A stretch of 64,000 nucleotides of DNA, taken from Benincasa hispida. Its lineage: Eukaryota; Streptophyta; Magnoliopsida; Cucurbitales; Cucurbitaceae. The stretch is taken from positions 9,310,720-9,374,719 of the forward strand of contig NC_052357.1 of the NCBI RefSeq assembly GCF_009727055.1, written 5' to 3'. Below, piece after piece: positions 1 through 10,902 of the stretch (the first letter of the stretch is position 1; each line of letters starts with the position of its first letter). The notes under the pieces were generated by a model, which was not told where the DNA came from, made no database searches, and saw only the letters and a list, made by a program, of their open reading frames with translations. Position numbers and translations under genes: made by a program.

Positions 1-1260
1 CTCACTTGTTGCTATGCTTAAATCTATCTGCATCCTCCTGTCCATTGCCTCATATTATGACTATGCGATATGGCAAATTGATGTCAAGACTATCTTTCTG
101 AAAGGTAATCTTGAGGAGACCACTTATATGGTGCAACCCGAGGGATTAATAGCCCAAGGTCAGAAACAAAAGGTTTGCAAACTGAATCAGTCCATTTATA
201 GACTGAAACAACGTCTCGATCTTGAAACATAAGGTTTGATACTGCGATAAAATCTTATGGCTTTGACCAAAACGTTGATGACCCTTGTGTCTACAAGAAA
301 ATCATTAACAGTTCAGTAGTTTTCCTAGTGTTATATATAGACGATATCCTACTCATTGGGAATGATGTAGGTTTACTGACTTTAATTAAGAACTGGCTAG
401 CAACTCAATTCCAAATGAAAGATTTTGGAGAGGCTCAGTTTGTTCTTGGGATTTAGATCTTTCGAGATCGAAAGAATAAAGTGCTAGCACTGTCTCAAGC
501 ATCATACATTGACAAGATGTTGATCAAGTACTCAATGCAGAACTCCAAGAGGGGCCTTTTGCCTTTTCGTCATGGAGTTACATTGTCTAAGAAGTAATGT
601 CCTAAGACACCTCAGAAGAGTGAGAAATGAGATGGGACCCCTATGCATCTGTCGTTAGTAGTTTGATGTACGCGATGTTATGTACTAGACCTAACATCTA
701 CTACGTTGTAGGAATAGTCAGCAGATATCAGTCTAATCCAGGACATGGTCACTAGACTACCGTCAAGAACATCCTCAAGTATCTTCGGAGAACAAAGGAC
801 TACATGCTTGTGTATGGATCTAAGGATTTGATCCTTATTGGATACACAGACTCTGATTTTCAGACTGATACGGATTCTCGAAAATTCAATTCAGGATCAG
901 TGTTCACTCTTAACAAGGGAGTTATAGTATGGCAAAGCACTAAGCAGGGGTTCATCGCTGACTCCATTATGGAGGCCGAGTATGTAACGGTTTGTGAAGC
1001 TGCTAAGGAGGTCGTTTGGCTCAGGAAATTCCTGACTGATCTGGAAGTTGTTCTAGACATGTCTAGGCCCATCACCCTTTATTGTGATAATAGTGGTGTT
1101 GTGACAAATTTCAAAGAGCCTAGGAGTCACAAGCGTGTCAAGCATATCGAACAGAAATACCATTTCATCAGAGAGATTGGCATCAAGGGACGTGATTGTC
1201 ACGAAGATAGCTTTAGAGCACAATGTTGCTGATCCGTTTACGAAGGCTAACAGTGTTTGA
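1..1260 (+). pseudogene. Ty1/copia pol remnant (RT and RNase H), element A
   Basis: Translation shows the C-terminal half of a copia polyprotein. The RT part includes a DVKTIFLKGNLEE block near 80-118 and the catalytic YIDD at 334-345. The RNase H part has YCDNSGVV near 1,078-1,102 and ends with an ADPFTKA-like tail at about 1,228-1,248. The reading frame is broken by a stop at 230-232, several further stops and frameshifts, so no functional enzyme can be made. The 5' part of the element lies outside the window. A polypurine tract (around 1,398-1,412) and the 3' LTR follow directly. Family assignment comes from recalled motif order; the lineage (Tork-like) is a weaker inference. Confidence 0.9.
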
Positions 1261-1710
1261 GGGTCACCTTCAAAGCATGGATCTATGGGACCGTCTGCAA
1301 TTGGACTAGGGCAAGTAAGAGTATTGTTATACTGGGCTTTTGTGCCCTAGTTTATTGATTTGTACTTGTAATTTTCTTGTACACCCCACTAGCTTTAGGA
1401 CAAGTGGGAGATTGTTGGGGTCGATGCCCTAAATCTCGTAGAGTCCAGTAGTTTGTAAACACTTGTATGAACAAACATATTGTGATGTAATAATATGAGA
1501 TATTTTCTTTACTACAGTCTTTGAAATATGAGATACTTTAGTTGTATTAACCATAAACCAATAAACTAAGATCCTTGGTTATCATTGTAACTTAAGCATG
1601 TATGTAATGACATACAAGTGAATCGTGATTTAAGTGATAACTTAAATGGTCTGTAGTATATGGATAAAGGAGGGAAACCTTATCCTATTGACGCTACGAG
1701 TGTGGCCCGC

Positions 1711-1746
1711 TTTGTAGATGTTACAAGTGTTGTAAAGTCCTACAAA
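1711..1746 (+). other. LTR stem-loop H1 (copy A)
   Basis: Outer arms TTTGTAG (1,711-1,717) and CTACAAA (1,740-1,746) enclose inner arms TTACAA and TTGTAA with a GTG loop. The same nested stem is seen in copies M (28,259-28,296), J (about 27,420-27,455), F, C (outer stem only), K and L. In L (30,580-30,614) the closing pair has changed to TTTGTAAT/ATTACAAA, so pairing is kept. Confidence 0.7.
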
Positions 1747-1795
1747 TGATCTGATTCTGACTATTCATGTAGTAGACATGCGAGCGGGGATACTC

Positions 1796-1815
1796 TATAC
1801 AAAAGAGTTTGTATA
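1796..1815 (+). other. LTR stem-loop H2 (copy A)
   Basis: Perfect 8-bp arms TATACAAA/TTTGTATA with loop AGAG. Sister LTRs carry TATGCAA/TTGCATA (D, 10,544-10,562), TATACAAA/TTTGTATA (J, 20,791-20,809) and TGTATAAA/TTTATACA (K, 31,100-31,117). Wobble-paired versions are in C (9,409-9,427), E (16,105-16,123) and L (30,512-30,531). M (28,347-28,365) and F (51,239-51,257) each keep 6 of 7 pairs. Confidence 0.75.
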
Positions 1816-2136
1816 AGACTAGACCATGAAATATTTAGTCTCATTATATAACGTCGTTCATGACAGAGACTTTCAGTTCACAAGGATAACCATAGGTAAC
1901 ATGACCTTAATCCTGAGTGAATTGGGAACACCTGTTTATGAAGGTGGTCCTTTAAATTGTATGGGTGTGAGTGGCCAGATCGCCAACTCAAACCTACCAC
2001 TTTAGGGACTCGTCTGATTGGAGAGCTAGGAACTCAGTTACACAAGACGGAATTCACTTCTTCCCCCATTCAGAGGTCAGTAGATAAATTACTCCCTTAA
2101 GAACTGATTTCGGGACTTGAACAATGTGGCGCCACA

Positions 2137-2157
2137 CTTTCTCTTGACCCGAGAAGG
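2137..2157 (+). other. LTR stem-loop H4 (copy A)
   Basis: Arms CTTTCTC/GAGAAGG around a 7-nt loop. Equivalent sites are CCCTCTCA/TGAGAGGG in F (51,581-51,602), CCCTCTTA/TGAGAGGG in M (28,620-28,641) and CTTCTCTTT/AAAGAGAAG in C (9,069-9,087). The arm sequences differ but pair in each copy. Confidence 0.65.
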
Positions 2158-2346
2158 ATTTACTCATGTAGGACTATGATGTATTATTCATTAGAGGAAT
2201 CAGTGGTACTTAAGAAGTTAGATGTAATTACAGGGAAAATCGTAAATTGGCCTGGCTCTACTTACGAACGATTTGTGAAGGATCATCGTACTGTTGATTG
2301 GTTATATCCAATGGACGTGGAAATATATCTGTAGCGCAAAGAGTGC

Positions 2347-2379
2347 AGTTGTCGGTCTTTAGTGGAATGTTCGACAGTT
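2347..2379 (+). other. LTR stem-loop H3 (copy A)
   Basis: Arms AGTTGTCGGTC/GTTCGACAGTT around an 11-nt loop TTTAGTGGAAT; 10 of 11 positions pair, counting G-U. In copy K (18,409-18,441) the arms are AACTATCGGTC and its exact complement (11/11). Other copies: C 8,851-8,883 (10/11), J 20,221-20,253 (8/11), L 29,943-29,975 (10/11), M 28,834-28,867 (9 pairs), plus D, E and F. The loop is the most conserved part. Confidence 0.75.
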
Positions 2380-3199
2380 AAATGATGGTGGATATCGTGA
2401 TTAAAGAGTTTAATTAGTTATTTACGTACCATTGGAGCTTCAAGCTACAGGTCCATAAGGTCCCTTTGGTAGCTCAATGGATTCATGTTGATGATCAGTT
2501 TTTTGGTTAGTTTGAAGTGTTCAAATTAACAAGAGGAAATTTGATTATAGATGAAATAATTAAATTGTATTAAGAGATATAATTGACTTAATGTATTAGA
2601 TACATTATTTGGAGGAATTATTATTAAATGCTATAAGGGAGAAAAAGAACTATGGTTTATATATTGCATGAGATGTGATATTAAAACATAAGTTATGAAT
2701 ATATTATATATTTGTAATAAAATCAATTATGGGTTAATTGATTTCGATTTTTTCTCCTAATAACCAACTTAGTGGGAAGTTGTGATCAGTTATGGTAACT
2801 GATGGATAAAATGAAAATCGTTTTCATCTTTACAGAATGCATTCACTAAGCGATTGAGAATCGTACAATCCAAAGATTTTGTTATACGATAGGTTGAAAG
2901 CATACACAATCGTGTAACGAGTTTTCTATACGATAGACACTTGTTTTCTAAATGATTGAGTACTAAGTTTATACGATAGACTTTAGTTATCTCCCACTTA
3001 CTCAATCGTCTATATGATCTGTCAAATTTCTCATACCCTCTACCAAATTCATACAGAGCCCACAACTCTTGGATTCTCACATCGAGAATACCAAGGTAGC
3101 CTTTTGGTGGTGTCTACTTACTGTTCGAGGGTCGAGTGTTGTTTGTTCTTGATCGAGGAGATTGTTGAGGTGTAACGTTCGTGTTGGTGAACGATCGTG

Positions 3200-3216
3200 N
3201 NNNNNNNNNNNNNNNN
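3200..3216. other. 17-N assembly gap flanked by 64-bp near-identical ends
   Basis: The 64 bases before the gap (3,136-3,199) and after it (3,217-3,280) are the same except for two substitutions. This is the pattern left when two overlapping contig ends are placed side by side, or when a true tandem repeat could not be closed. Confidence 0.9.
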
Positions 3217-3477
3217 GTGTTGTTTGTTCTTGATCGAGGAGATTGTTGAGGCGTGACGTTCGTGTTGGTGAACGATCGTGCTGTTACATCGAGGGAACGA
3301 AGAGAATAGTTCTTCAAGGGTAAGTTCTCTTGATCCTTAGTATTTTCCTTTTGAAGCATGTAATTTAGAGTGTATGCATAACTATTAGTGTTTGACTGTA
3401 AATGTGTATGTTCTGTCACAATATGGTTTGGAATGATATTGCTTCTGCTCATGGTCTCTTTGATAAGAGTTCCTTCA

Positions 3478-3679
3478 ATTTTTCCATTACATTTCTTTTG
3501 GATATATCTTCTTCATTCGAATTCTGATTTTGGTGATTCAAGATGCCTCGAAATTGTTGTTCCGAGCTTTACGCTATGAACTATTCAAAATAATAAAACT
3601 ATTAGTAAACAAAATCAGATTTGTTATTGTCAAAATATTAATTAATTAATTAATTTGAGATTAAGGGCCAAAATACTAA
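3478..3679 (-). repeat. 3' LTR start of element B (U3 end only)
   Basis: Read on the minus strand the LTR begins TGTTAGTATTTTGGCCC at 3,679, right after the polypurine tract AAAAAAGGGGAGA (about 3,681-3,695). The rest of the LTR is displaced to before the window by the insertion of element A. A run of ATTAATTAATTAATTAATT lies near 3,638-3,656. Confidence 0.7.
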
Positions 3680-3695
3680 CAATCTCCCCTTTTTT

Positions 3696-4183
3696 ATGAT
3701 GATAAACCATAGAAGAAATATAACTTGAAATGCACATAACCATAGCAACACATGTGATTAACAAGTAATTTTAATATCAAGTACACATATCACAACAAAG
3801 ATCATGCTTGAAATCCGTTCAAAAGAATTAATTATCACCACAAGATCATGCTTGAAATCCATTCAAAAGAATTAACTTCCTCTCTTTAACTAATTCTCCC
3901 CCTAAATAATATATTCAATAGAAACAATCATAACACATTTTTCTTATAGTTCTCCCCTTTTAGAATCATAAAAATGAACAACAAATATTTAAGTGTTCCT
4001 CCTAAAAATATGAACACATAAAAAATTTCCATTTCTCCCCCTATCAATATGCATTCAATAATAATATCTAGATATAAATTCAAGATGCATCACGGCGAAT
4101 AATATCAAGCTCAAGCCTATTTTTGCAAAAACTTTCTTCATTCAAAGGCTTGGTAAAAATATCCTCTAATTAAGTATTAGAGC
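3696..4183 (-). other. Non-coding 3' region of element B
   Basis: Between RNase H and the polypurine tract no coding frame is visible. A direct repeat of about 45 bp occurs at 3,800-3,835 and 3,842-3,878 (AAGATCATGCTTGAAATCC followed by CATTCAAAAGAATTAA-type sequence). Several TCTCCCC words (3,893-4,045) recur. Confidence 0.5.
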
Positions 4184-5431
4184 TCACAAGATCAAGAGTA
4201 ATATTACTATTTTGTACATGTTCTCTAATAAAATGAGTCTAATATTAATATGCTTAGTCCTAGAATGATGAATAGGATTCTTAATCAAATTAATAGCACT
4301 AGTATTATCACAAAATATGAGCACATTATCAAATTTTAATCCAAAATCATAAAGAGTTTGTTTCATCCAAAGAATATGTGCACAACAACTAGCAGCCGTA
4401 ATATATTTCGCTTCGGTAGTTGATAAAACAACTAAATTTTGCTTTTTACTATACCAAGATATTAAGGAATTACTAAGAAATGGGCAAATCCCACTAGTAC
4501 TCTTACGGTCGAGTAAACTACGGGCAAAATCTATATTGGAATATCCAAACAAATAAAATTCAACATTTTTAGGATACCACAAGCCTACATCAATAGTTTC
4601 AAGCAAATATTTAAATATTCTTTTCACGGCATGCAAATGTGATTTCTTAGGACAAGATTGAAATCTAGCACATAGACGTACACTAAACATGATATCGGGT
4701 CATACTAGCAGTCAAATAAGTAAAGATCTGATCATACCTCGATAAGTCTTTATGTCCACATATTTACCTTTTTCATCTTTTGTCAAGATTAGTGCTAGTG
4801 CTTATAGGAGTTCTTTCAATTTTACCTTCATTGAATTTGAATCTCTCGAGTAAATCCCTTGTGTATTTTTCTTGACTTATGAAGATATCATCTTTGAATT
4901 ATTTAATTTGGAGTCCAAGTAAGAAATTAAGTTCTCCATTCATACTCATCTCAAATTCACTATACATACACTTAAAAAATTCTTCACACAAAGATAAATT
5001 AGTAGAACCAAATATAATATCATCAACATATATTTGTACTATAAGCATATCATTATCCTTAACCTTAATAAAGAGAGTAGTATCAAATTCTCATTTTAAA
5101 GTCATTCTCGAGTTAAAAAGAAAAATTGATAAGCCTATTATACCAAGCTCTTAGGGCTTGTTTTAAGCCATAAAGAGCCCTTTTTTAACGTATAAACATG
5201 ATTAGGTAAATTAAAACTTTCAAAACCTGGAGTTTGTTTTATATAAACTTCCTCCACAATATAACCATTTAAAAAGGCACTCTTATAAGAAGCAAAAGCA
5301 AGCAACATCCTAATAGCTTCTAATCTAGCAATAAGTGCAAAAGTTTCTTCATAATCTATACCTTCTTCATGACAATAACTTTGAACTACAAGTCTAGCTT
5401 TATTTCTAATAATATTTCCATTTTCATCCAT
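4184..5431 (-). pseudogene. Element B RT and RNase H
   Basis: RT starts in the 5,138-5,431 frame (ARLVV, EEGIDYEETF, ARLEAIRMLLAFASYK). It shows a deletion that removes the QMDVK segment just before SAFLNGY. The YVDD catalytic box is intact at 5,019-5,030 but in another frame. RNase H (4,184-4,690) has VLSTTEAKYI and the CDNTSAI box. Frameshifts between 4,690 and 5,138 separate these pieces, so the product cannot be active. Confidence 0.9.
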
Positions 5432-5537
5432 TTTATTTCTAAATACCCATTTATTCCAATTATAGATGCATTAGAAGGCCTAGAGACTAATTCCTGAACT
5501 TTATTCCTTTCAAATTGATTTAATTCTTCTTGCATAG

Positions 5538-6860
5538 CTAAAATCCAAAACTCGTCACATTTGACATCTTTAAAACTTTTAGGTTCAATTTGAGAAACAA
5601 AATCAAGATTATAAATAAACTAAGAGAAGAACGAGTTTTCACACCTTGTTCGGGATCACCAAGAATCAAATCCTTGGGATAGGATGGAGCATATCTCCAC
5701 TCTTTAGGCATGGATGAAGAATCATCTTCCTTCTTTTCATTGATGCTCACCTCTTGCATATTCGAGCTAATTTCTTTGCCTTTGTCACTAACAAGTAAAT
5801 CTCCAAAATCTTTTTCTAAATCATCACTACAAATAGACTGATTAGAAACATTATTACATGATTCATCAAATACAACATCCATAGATTCCTGAATAACTAA
5901 AGTTCTCTTATTGAAAACTCTATAAGTTTTACTAGTAGAGGAATATCCGAGGAAAATACCGACATCCATCTTAGAATCAAATTTTCCAAGTTTTTCTTTG
6001 TTATTCAAAATAAAACATTTGCAACCAAAAAACTTTGAAATACTCAATGTTTGAAGTTTTTCCATGCCAAAGCTCATAAGGAGTTTTATCTAAAGATAGT
6101 CTAATTAAAACTCTATTTAAAACATCACAAGGGGTATTAACGGCTTCCGCCCAAAAATATTTGGGTAGACCATACTCATTCAACATTGACCTAGCAAATT
6201 CTTGTGAAGTACGATTTTTTCTTTCAACCACACCATTTTGTTGAGGAGTTCTTGGAGACGAGAAATTATGAGAAAACCCATTTTTTTCACAAAAAGATTT
6301 AAAAATATCGTTATCAAATTCTCCTCCATGATCACTCTTATTTTAGAAATAAAAATTCCTTTTTCATTTTGAACTCTTTTAGCAAAACTAATACAACTTT
6401 TTAAAGCACCATCTTTATGTTTTATCATCAAAACCCAAGTAAATCTATAAAACCCATCAAGCTAGCAATTCTAGAAGGGCCAAATTAGTCCATGTGTAAT
6501 AGTTATGGTGGTCTAGTTGTAGAGATTAAATTTTTAGATTTGAAAGAAGACTTAGTTTTCTTACCCATTCGACAAGCATCACAAACTTTATCTTTTTCAA
6601 ATTTAAATTTAGGAAGACCCCTAACCAAAGAATTTTTTGAAATATTTGAAATTAAGTGCATGCTAGCATGTCCTAGTCTTCTATACTATAACCAAGAATC
6701 ATCTTGCAACACGAAAAGACATTTAACAATAGGACAATCATTCAAACCAAGGGTATACATATTTTCATCCCCATTTCCAACAAACTTGACTTTTCTATCA
6801 CAAGCATTTTCAATAATGCAATTCTTTTTATCAAACACAATTCTAAATCCTTTATCATAA
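5538..6860 (-). pseudogene. Element B integrase and GAG-pre-integrase domain
   Basis: On the minus strand the zinc-binding H-H-C-C part is readable at about 6,560-6,730 (LGHASMHL, then VCDACRMGKK). It is followed by the catalytic core pieces at 6,180-6,431 and the conserved NGVVERKNRT and FWAEAV segment at about 6,120-6,250. A C-terminal part at 5,538-6,077 contains KFDSKMDVGIFLGYS. Several frameshifts and stops split the domain. The protein would insert element DNA into the genome if intact. Confidence 0.88.
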
Positions 6861-7183
6861 ATTGACTAATATTAAGTAAATCATGTTTTAAACCTTCAAC
6901 TAAAAGCACATTTTCAATCAAAATAGAAGATTCATTACCTATATTACCATTGCCAATAATTTTACCTTTCTTGTTGTCGCCAAAAGTTATCATGCCTCTA
7001 CCCTTTTTGGAGAAAAAAATAACTTGGATCCGTCTCCGGTCATCCACTTATTTTTCTTGGAGGCTTCCAAACAAACCTACAAACACAAATGTTCAAGTTT
7101 GATTCTTTGGTACCCACACTTGTTTGCGTCCAATAGTGTTAGCATTTACAAATTTAGGGATCCATTTCATTTTTGCATTAGCA
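6861..7183 (-). pseudogene. Element B protease/pre-integrase linker
   Basis: The minus strand reads MITFGDNKKGKIIGNGNIG and then LLVEGLKHDLLNISQ (6,861-6,990), a hallmark of the copia protease to integrase linker. Only the MTGD end of the protease remains and the DSG active-site part is not found. Next comes KFVNANTIGRKQVWVPK (about 7,100-7,160), the C-terminal end of gag. The element is then cut at 7,184 by solo LTR D. Confidence 0.75.
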
Positions 7184-7874
7184 TTAAATGTAGGATTGTA
7201 TCAACAACAGCGGAAGCACAATGACCATCTAAGCACTTTAATTCACTAATTTTGGGAAAATATAAAGCATGCCCTTGCAGAAAACAAGGGAGTTTTAAGA
7301 CATACCTCTTGTAGAACTTCTTCAAAGCTCCTTCTCCAACTGCTATCTTCTCTGAAACTTATTGCAGACCACCTCAAGATCTTCCCACTATTCCTAGATT
7401 GAGTTGTGGGACTCAAAATAAGCTTGAATCAAGGGATGAAGGAGAAATGCTCACAGCAACAATCTAAGTGAAGAACCTTTTCTTCAACTCGAATTTTCTC
7501 TAAAATTCTCTATTGATTGCATGCCCGAATTTCACTCAAATCTCTTCATTATATTGCAGATCAACATGCAAAGGATAGAGTTGTATGAGTTGAAGCTCAT
7601 GCTTGGAGAAGACAAGGCAAAATTGAATGTTTTTTGTGTGAGCAAGTAAAGAGATGGATAATGGAAAACATCATTTTCCATTTTAGTGTTTCATTTTTCT
7701 CTTTTTCAATTTTATCTCAAAAATCAAAACTTGATTTTTAAAATTCATTTTGATTTTAAAACTGAAAAATACAATTAATTTTAGATAAAAACTTAATTAA
7801 TTTAATATCAAATATTAAATTAATTTTTACACATATCCATCTTTGTATATTTAAAGCATATTTAAATATATAAA

Positions 7875-9771
7875 GAATGGCCTCCGCAACACCACAAACA
7901 GCCTCCAAAAAACCTCGACAGTGTCAAATTGAGTCTGACACCACCAACAAGGCGACCTTGGTATTCTTGGTGTGAGAATCCAGAGGGTGGGCTCTGTTCA
8001 GATTTGATATGAGGCAGACGAAGGAGGAAATAACAATCGCGTACACAACTGGGCAAGTGGGAGATGGCGGAGACCTATCGTATAGGTCGATGCCTAATCG
8101 TTTAGATAAAGCTATGCGATCGTCTAGCAAAAGTTATGCGATTGTTTAGTATATCGTTTAGCTCGGTCTGTCGCCTACAGACACTACATACCTTGGGCCA
8201 GCGATCGTCTAGCAAAACTATATGATCGTTTAGTAAATACTTCACGATTGTTTGGCTCTACTCTGCAGGATCATTTAGCTCGCCCAACCGTCATTTAGTA
8301 AATCCGAATTTACTTGACAACTACGTGAGTTCTTTTGCGCGAGAGAAAAAACTCAAAACTTTTTAGCGTTTGAAAAAAAAAACTTCCTTTTGAAAATAGG
8401 AAACCACTTTCCTTTTAAACTCACGGTTACCATGATCTAATAACCACTCACTCATATGGTTATTAAAAGAAAAAGAAATAATTATCTAATAATTAATATT
8501 ATTATAAACATAAATGATAACCAACTTATCATATTATATTTATAACCTAAAGTTTTAATATTTCATCTCATGAAACATATAAACCCTAGTTCTTTTTCTA
8601 TTCCATGGTACTTAATGTAAATCTCATTTACATCAATCCTCCACTAGATGTATCTCATATATCATACCGATTATATCATATATAATAAAAATACCTTTTG
8701 TCAATTTGAACATTTCAAATCAACACCAAGAACTAATCCTCAACTGAATCCATTGAGTTACCAAGGGGACCTCATGGACATGTAACTCGAAGCTCAAACA
8801 GTACGTGAATAACTAACTAAACTCTTTAGTCATAGGATCCACCATCCGTTAACTACCAGGCACTCTACTAAAGACCGACAGCTAAACTCTCCTTACCACA
8901 GCTATATTATATATCCATCTTAACCAATCAGTAGTGCAACAACCCTTCACAGATCGCTCGTAAGTACAGCTGGGCCAATAACTGTTATGCCCATGTAGTT
9001 ATATCTGTCTCCTTAAGTACCACTGATCCTTCTAATGAACATAAGTCATAGTCCTACTATGACTGAGTCTTCTCTTTCAAAGAGAAGTTGTGGCCATTAT
9101 GTTCAAGCCCCGGAATCAGACCTTAAAGGAGCAATCTCTCTACTTACCCCTTCTTCGGGAAAGAAGTGAATTCTATCTTGTGGATTGAGTTCTCAGCTCC
9201 CAGATCAGACAAGTCCCTAAAAAGGTAGGCATGTTGAGTTGGCAATCTAGCCATTCTCACCCATACTAATCAAAGGACCGCCTCAAAGGCAGGAGTTTCC
9301 AAAACACTCAGGATTGAGTCGTGTCACCTATGGTCGTTTAGGTGAGATGTAAGTCTCTAGTATCAACGGCGTTATATATAGAGTCTAGTCATCTCGTGGT
9401 CCAGGTCTTACACAAACTCTTTGTACAGGACACCCCCGCTCCACATCTCCACGTGAATGGTTAGGATCTACCATCTGTAGTAGTTTACAACACTTACAAA
9501 CCTCTACAAAGCGAGTTGTATCCGTAGTGTCACTAGGATTAGGTATCCCACCTTAATCTTTATACTACAAACCTATTTAGGTTATCATTTAAGGCACGAT
9601 TCACTTGTACATCACATATACATGTTTAAGTTCACATAAGATAACCAAGGAGCTTTGTTTATTGGATATGAGTAAATGCCAGAATTAAATAACACTTATT
9701 TTATTCATTGAACAATGTGTAGCTTTACAAAACAACGAGACATCAGGAGAATTAGGATATCAATCCCAACA
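7875..9771 (-). repeat. LTR C nested in LTR D
   Basis: Minus-strand LTR starting TGTTGGGATTGATATCC at 9,771. It is closest to LTR A: both share the GGTGGTGTC segment and the CTAAACGAT array. Compared with A it lacks about 300 bp at its U5 end and has no TG/CA terminus at 7,875. The 15-bp sequence ATTTAAATATATAAA occurs directly on both sides (7,860-7,874 and 9,772-9,786). Confidence 0.75.
8060..8310. repeat. Array of degenerate CGATCGTYTAG words
   Basis: About nine variants of ATCGTTTAG/GATCGTCTAGCAAAA/CGATTGTTTAG occur at irregular 20-40-bp spacing. The reverse-complement version is found in LTR A at about 2,840-3,020. It lies inside LTR C and probably arose by local slippage within the LTR. 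Confidence 0.75.
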
Positions 9772-10902
9772 ATTTAAATATATAAATTCTCCTATTCCGT
9801 TTAGTTCTCAAATTAAACACTTAATTATATCTCATATAATTACTAATTTTCTTAATTCTAATTTGAACGTTTCAAATTAACTTATCACGATATTCTAGAG
9901 CTAGTCCGTTACAAGCTAGTAGGGAGACCTCGTGGAACTACAAATCATGGGCTTCAACGATCCAAGATTAATTGGCTAAACTCATTAGATCAGATTAATC
10001 CTCATTCGTTAACTAATGGGTCACTCCACTAAAGCTCATAGTTACACTATCCTCACTGTAGATATATTATGTCCACGTGATTTAACCATACTCAGTAAGT
10101 CAACCCTTCACAAGTTGTTCATAATAACAGCTGGGTCAAATATTTGTTTTACCCCCGAGATTACAACAACTAGTTTGTAATCCAATCACTAAACCAAACT
10201 TTCTCAGCCTAGTGAGAGGGTGGGGCCCTTGTTTAAGACCTGGATTCAGTACTTGAGAGAACAACCTTTCTCCTATACCTAAATCGGGTAGGCGTGAACT
10301 CCATCTTGCACCTTATGTCCCCAGCTATCTATCTGGTCTTACCCCTGAAATGAGAGTCTTATTGAGCCGACGTTGTTGAGTAAATCCTCACCTATGCAAA
10401 TCTAAGGGCAATCCCGAATAAACAGGAGTTCATAGTCAGCTCAGGATTAAGATCGAGTTACCTAGGTCATCTAGGTGAAATTGTCAGTCTTATACAGTAA
10501 ATAGCATTATAAAGTAAGAGTGACTTATTTCTTGGTCCGATCATATGCAAACTCATTGCATAGAATGCCCCCACTCCTCATGTCATAACATGTACGAATT
10601 AGAATCACATTGTATATAGCACTTTACAACTCTTTGTAACAACTACAGAGTAGGCCGCATCCAATGGTGTTACCAGAATAAGGTACCCAACCTTATTCAT
10701 GTACCATAGATCATTTTGACTATTTACTCGAACCTGATCCCTCTTATGTATCCACATAAATACTCATATAATAGTCATGGGTCATAGTTCATTGGATTTA
10801 GACTTTCATACAATTTATGAAATCAATAAAAGTTTATTGATTATAGAAAATGTTTATCATTTTACAAACTGCGAGTTTTAGGACGTAAAACCCAACATTA
10901 AA

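Larger units (their letters stand above)
1413..3477 (+). repeat. 3' LTR of copia element A (about 2.06 kb)
   Basis: The LTR starts TGTTGGGGTCGATGCCC right after the purine-rich tract ending AAGTGGGAGAT and ends ...GTTCCTTCA at 3,477, where B's LTR resumes. It contains the roughly 1.1-kb block shared by all the large copia LTRs in this window, including four stem-loops (1,711-1,746; 1,796-1,815; 2,137-2,157; 2,347-2,379). It also contains an array of CTAAACGAT-like words at 2,840-3,020 that matches, in reverse complement, the array at 8,060-8,310 in LTR C. A short N gap interrupts it at 3,200-3,216. Confidence 0.8.
7189..10897 (-). repeat. Solo copia LTR D, with LTR C nested inside
   Basis: The minus-strand LTR begins TGTTGGGTTTTACG at 10,897 and ends ...ATCCTACA at 7,189. 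It is flanked by a clean 5-bp target duplication TTAAA (7,184-7,188 and 10,898-10,902) inside element B's gag-protease boundary. No internal region is present, so it is a solo LTR left by LTR-LTR recombination. Without the nested C segment it is about 1.8 kb, the same size as LTRs E, M and F. Confidence 0.88.

Noticed and set aside
3114..3452. Minus-strand frame with repeated RSFTNTNVTPQQSPRS
   Set aside because: The repeat comes from the duplicated contig ends around the N gap inside LTR A, not from a repeat protein.
7862..8130. Overlapping short minus-strand frames
   Set aside because: They lie in the non-coding U5 part of LTR C and show no domain.
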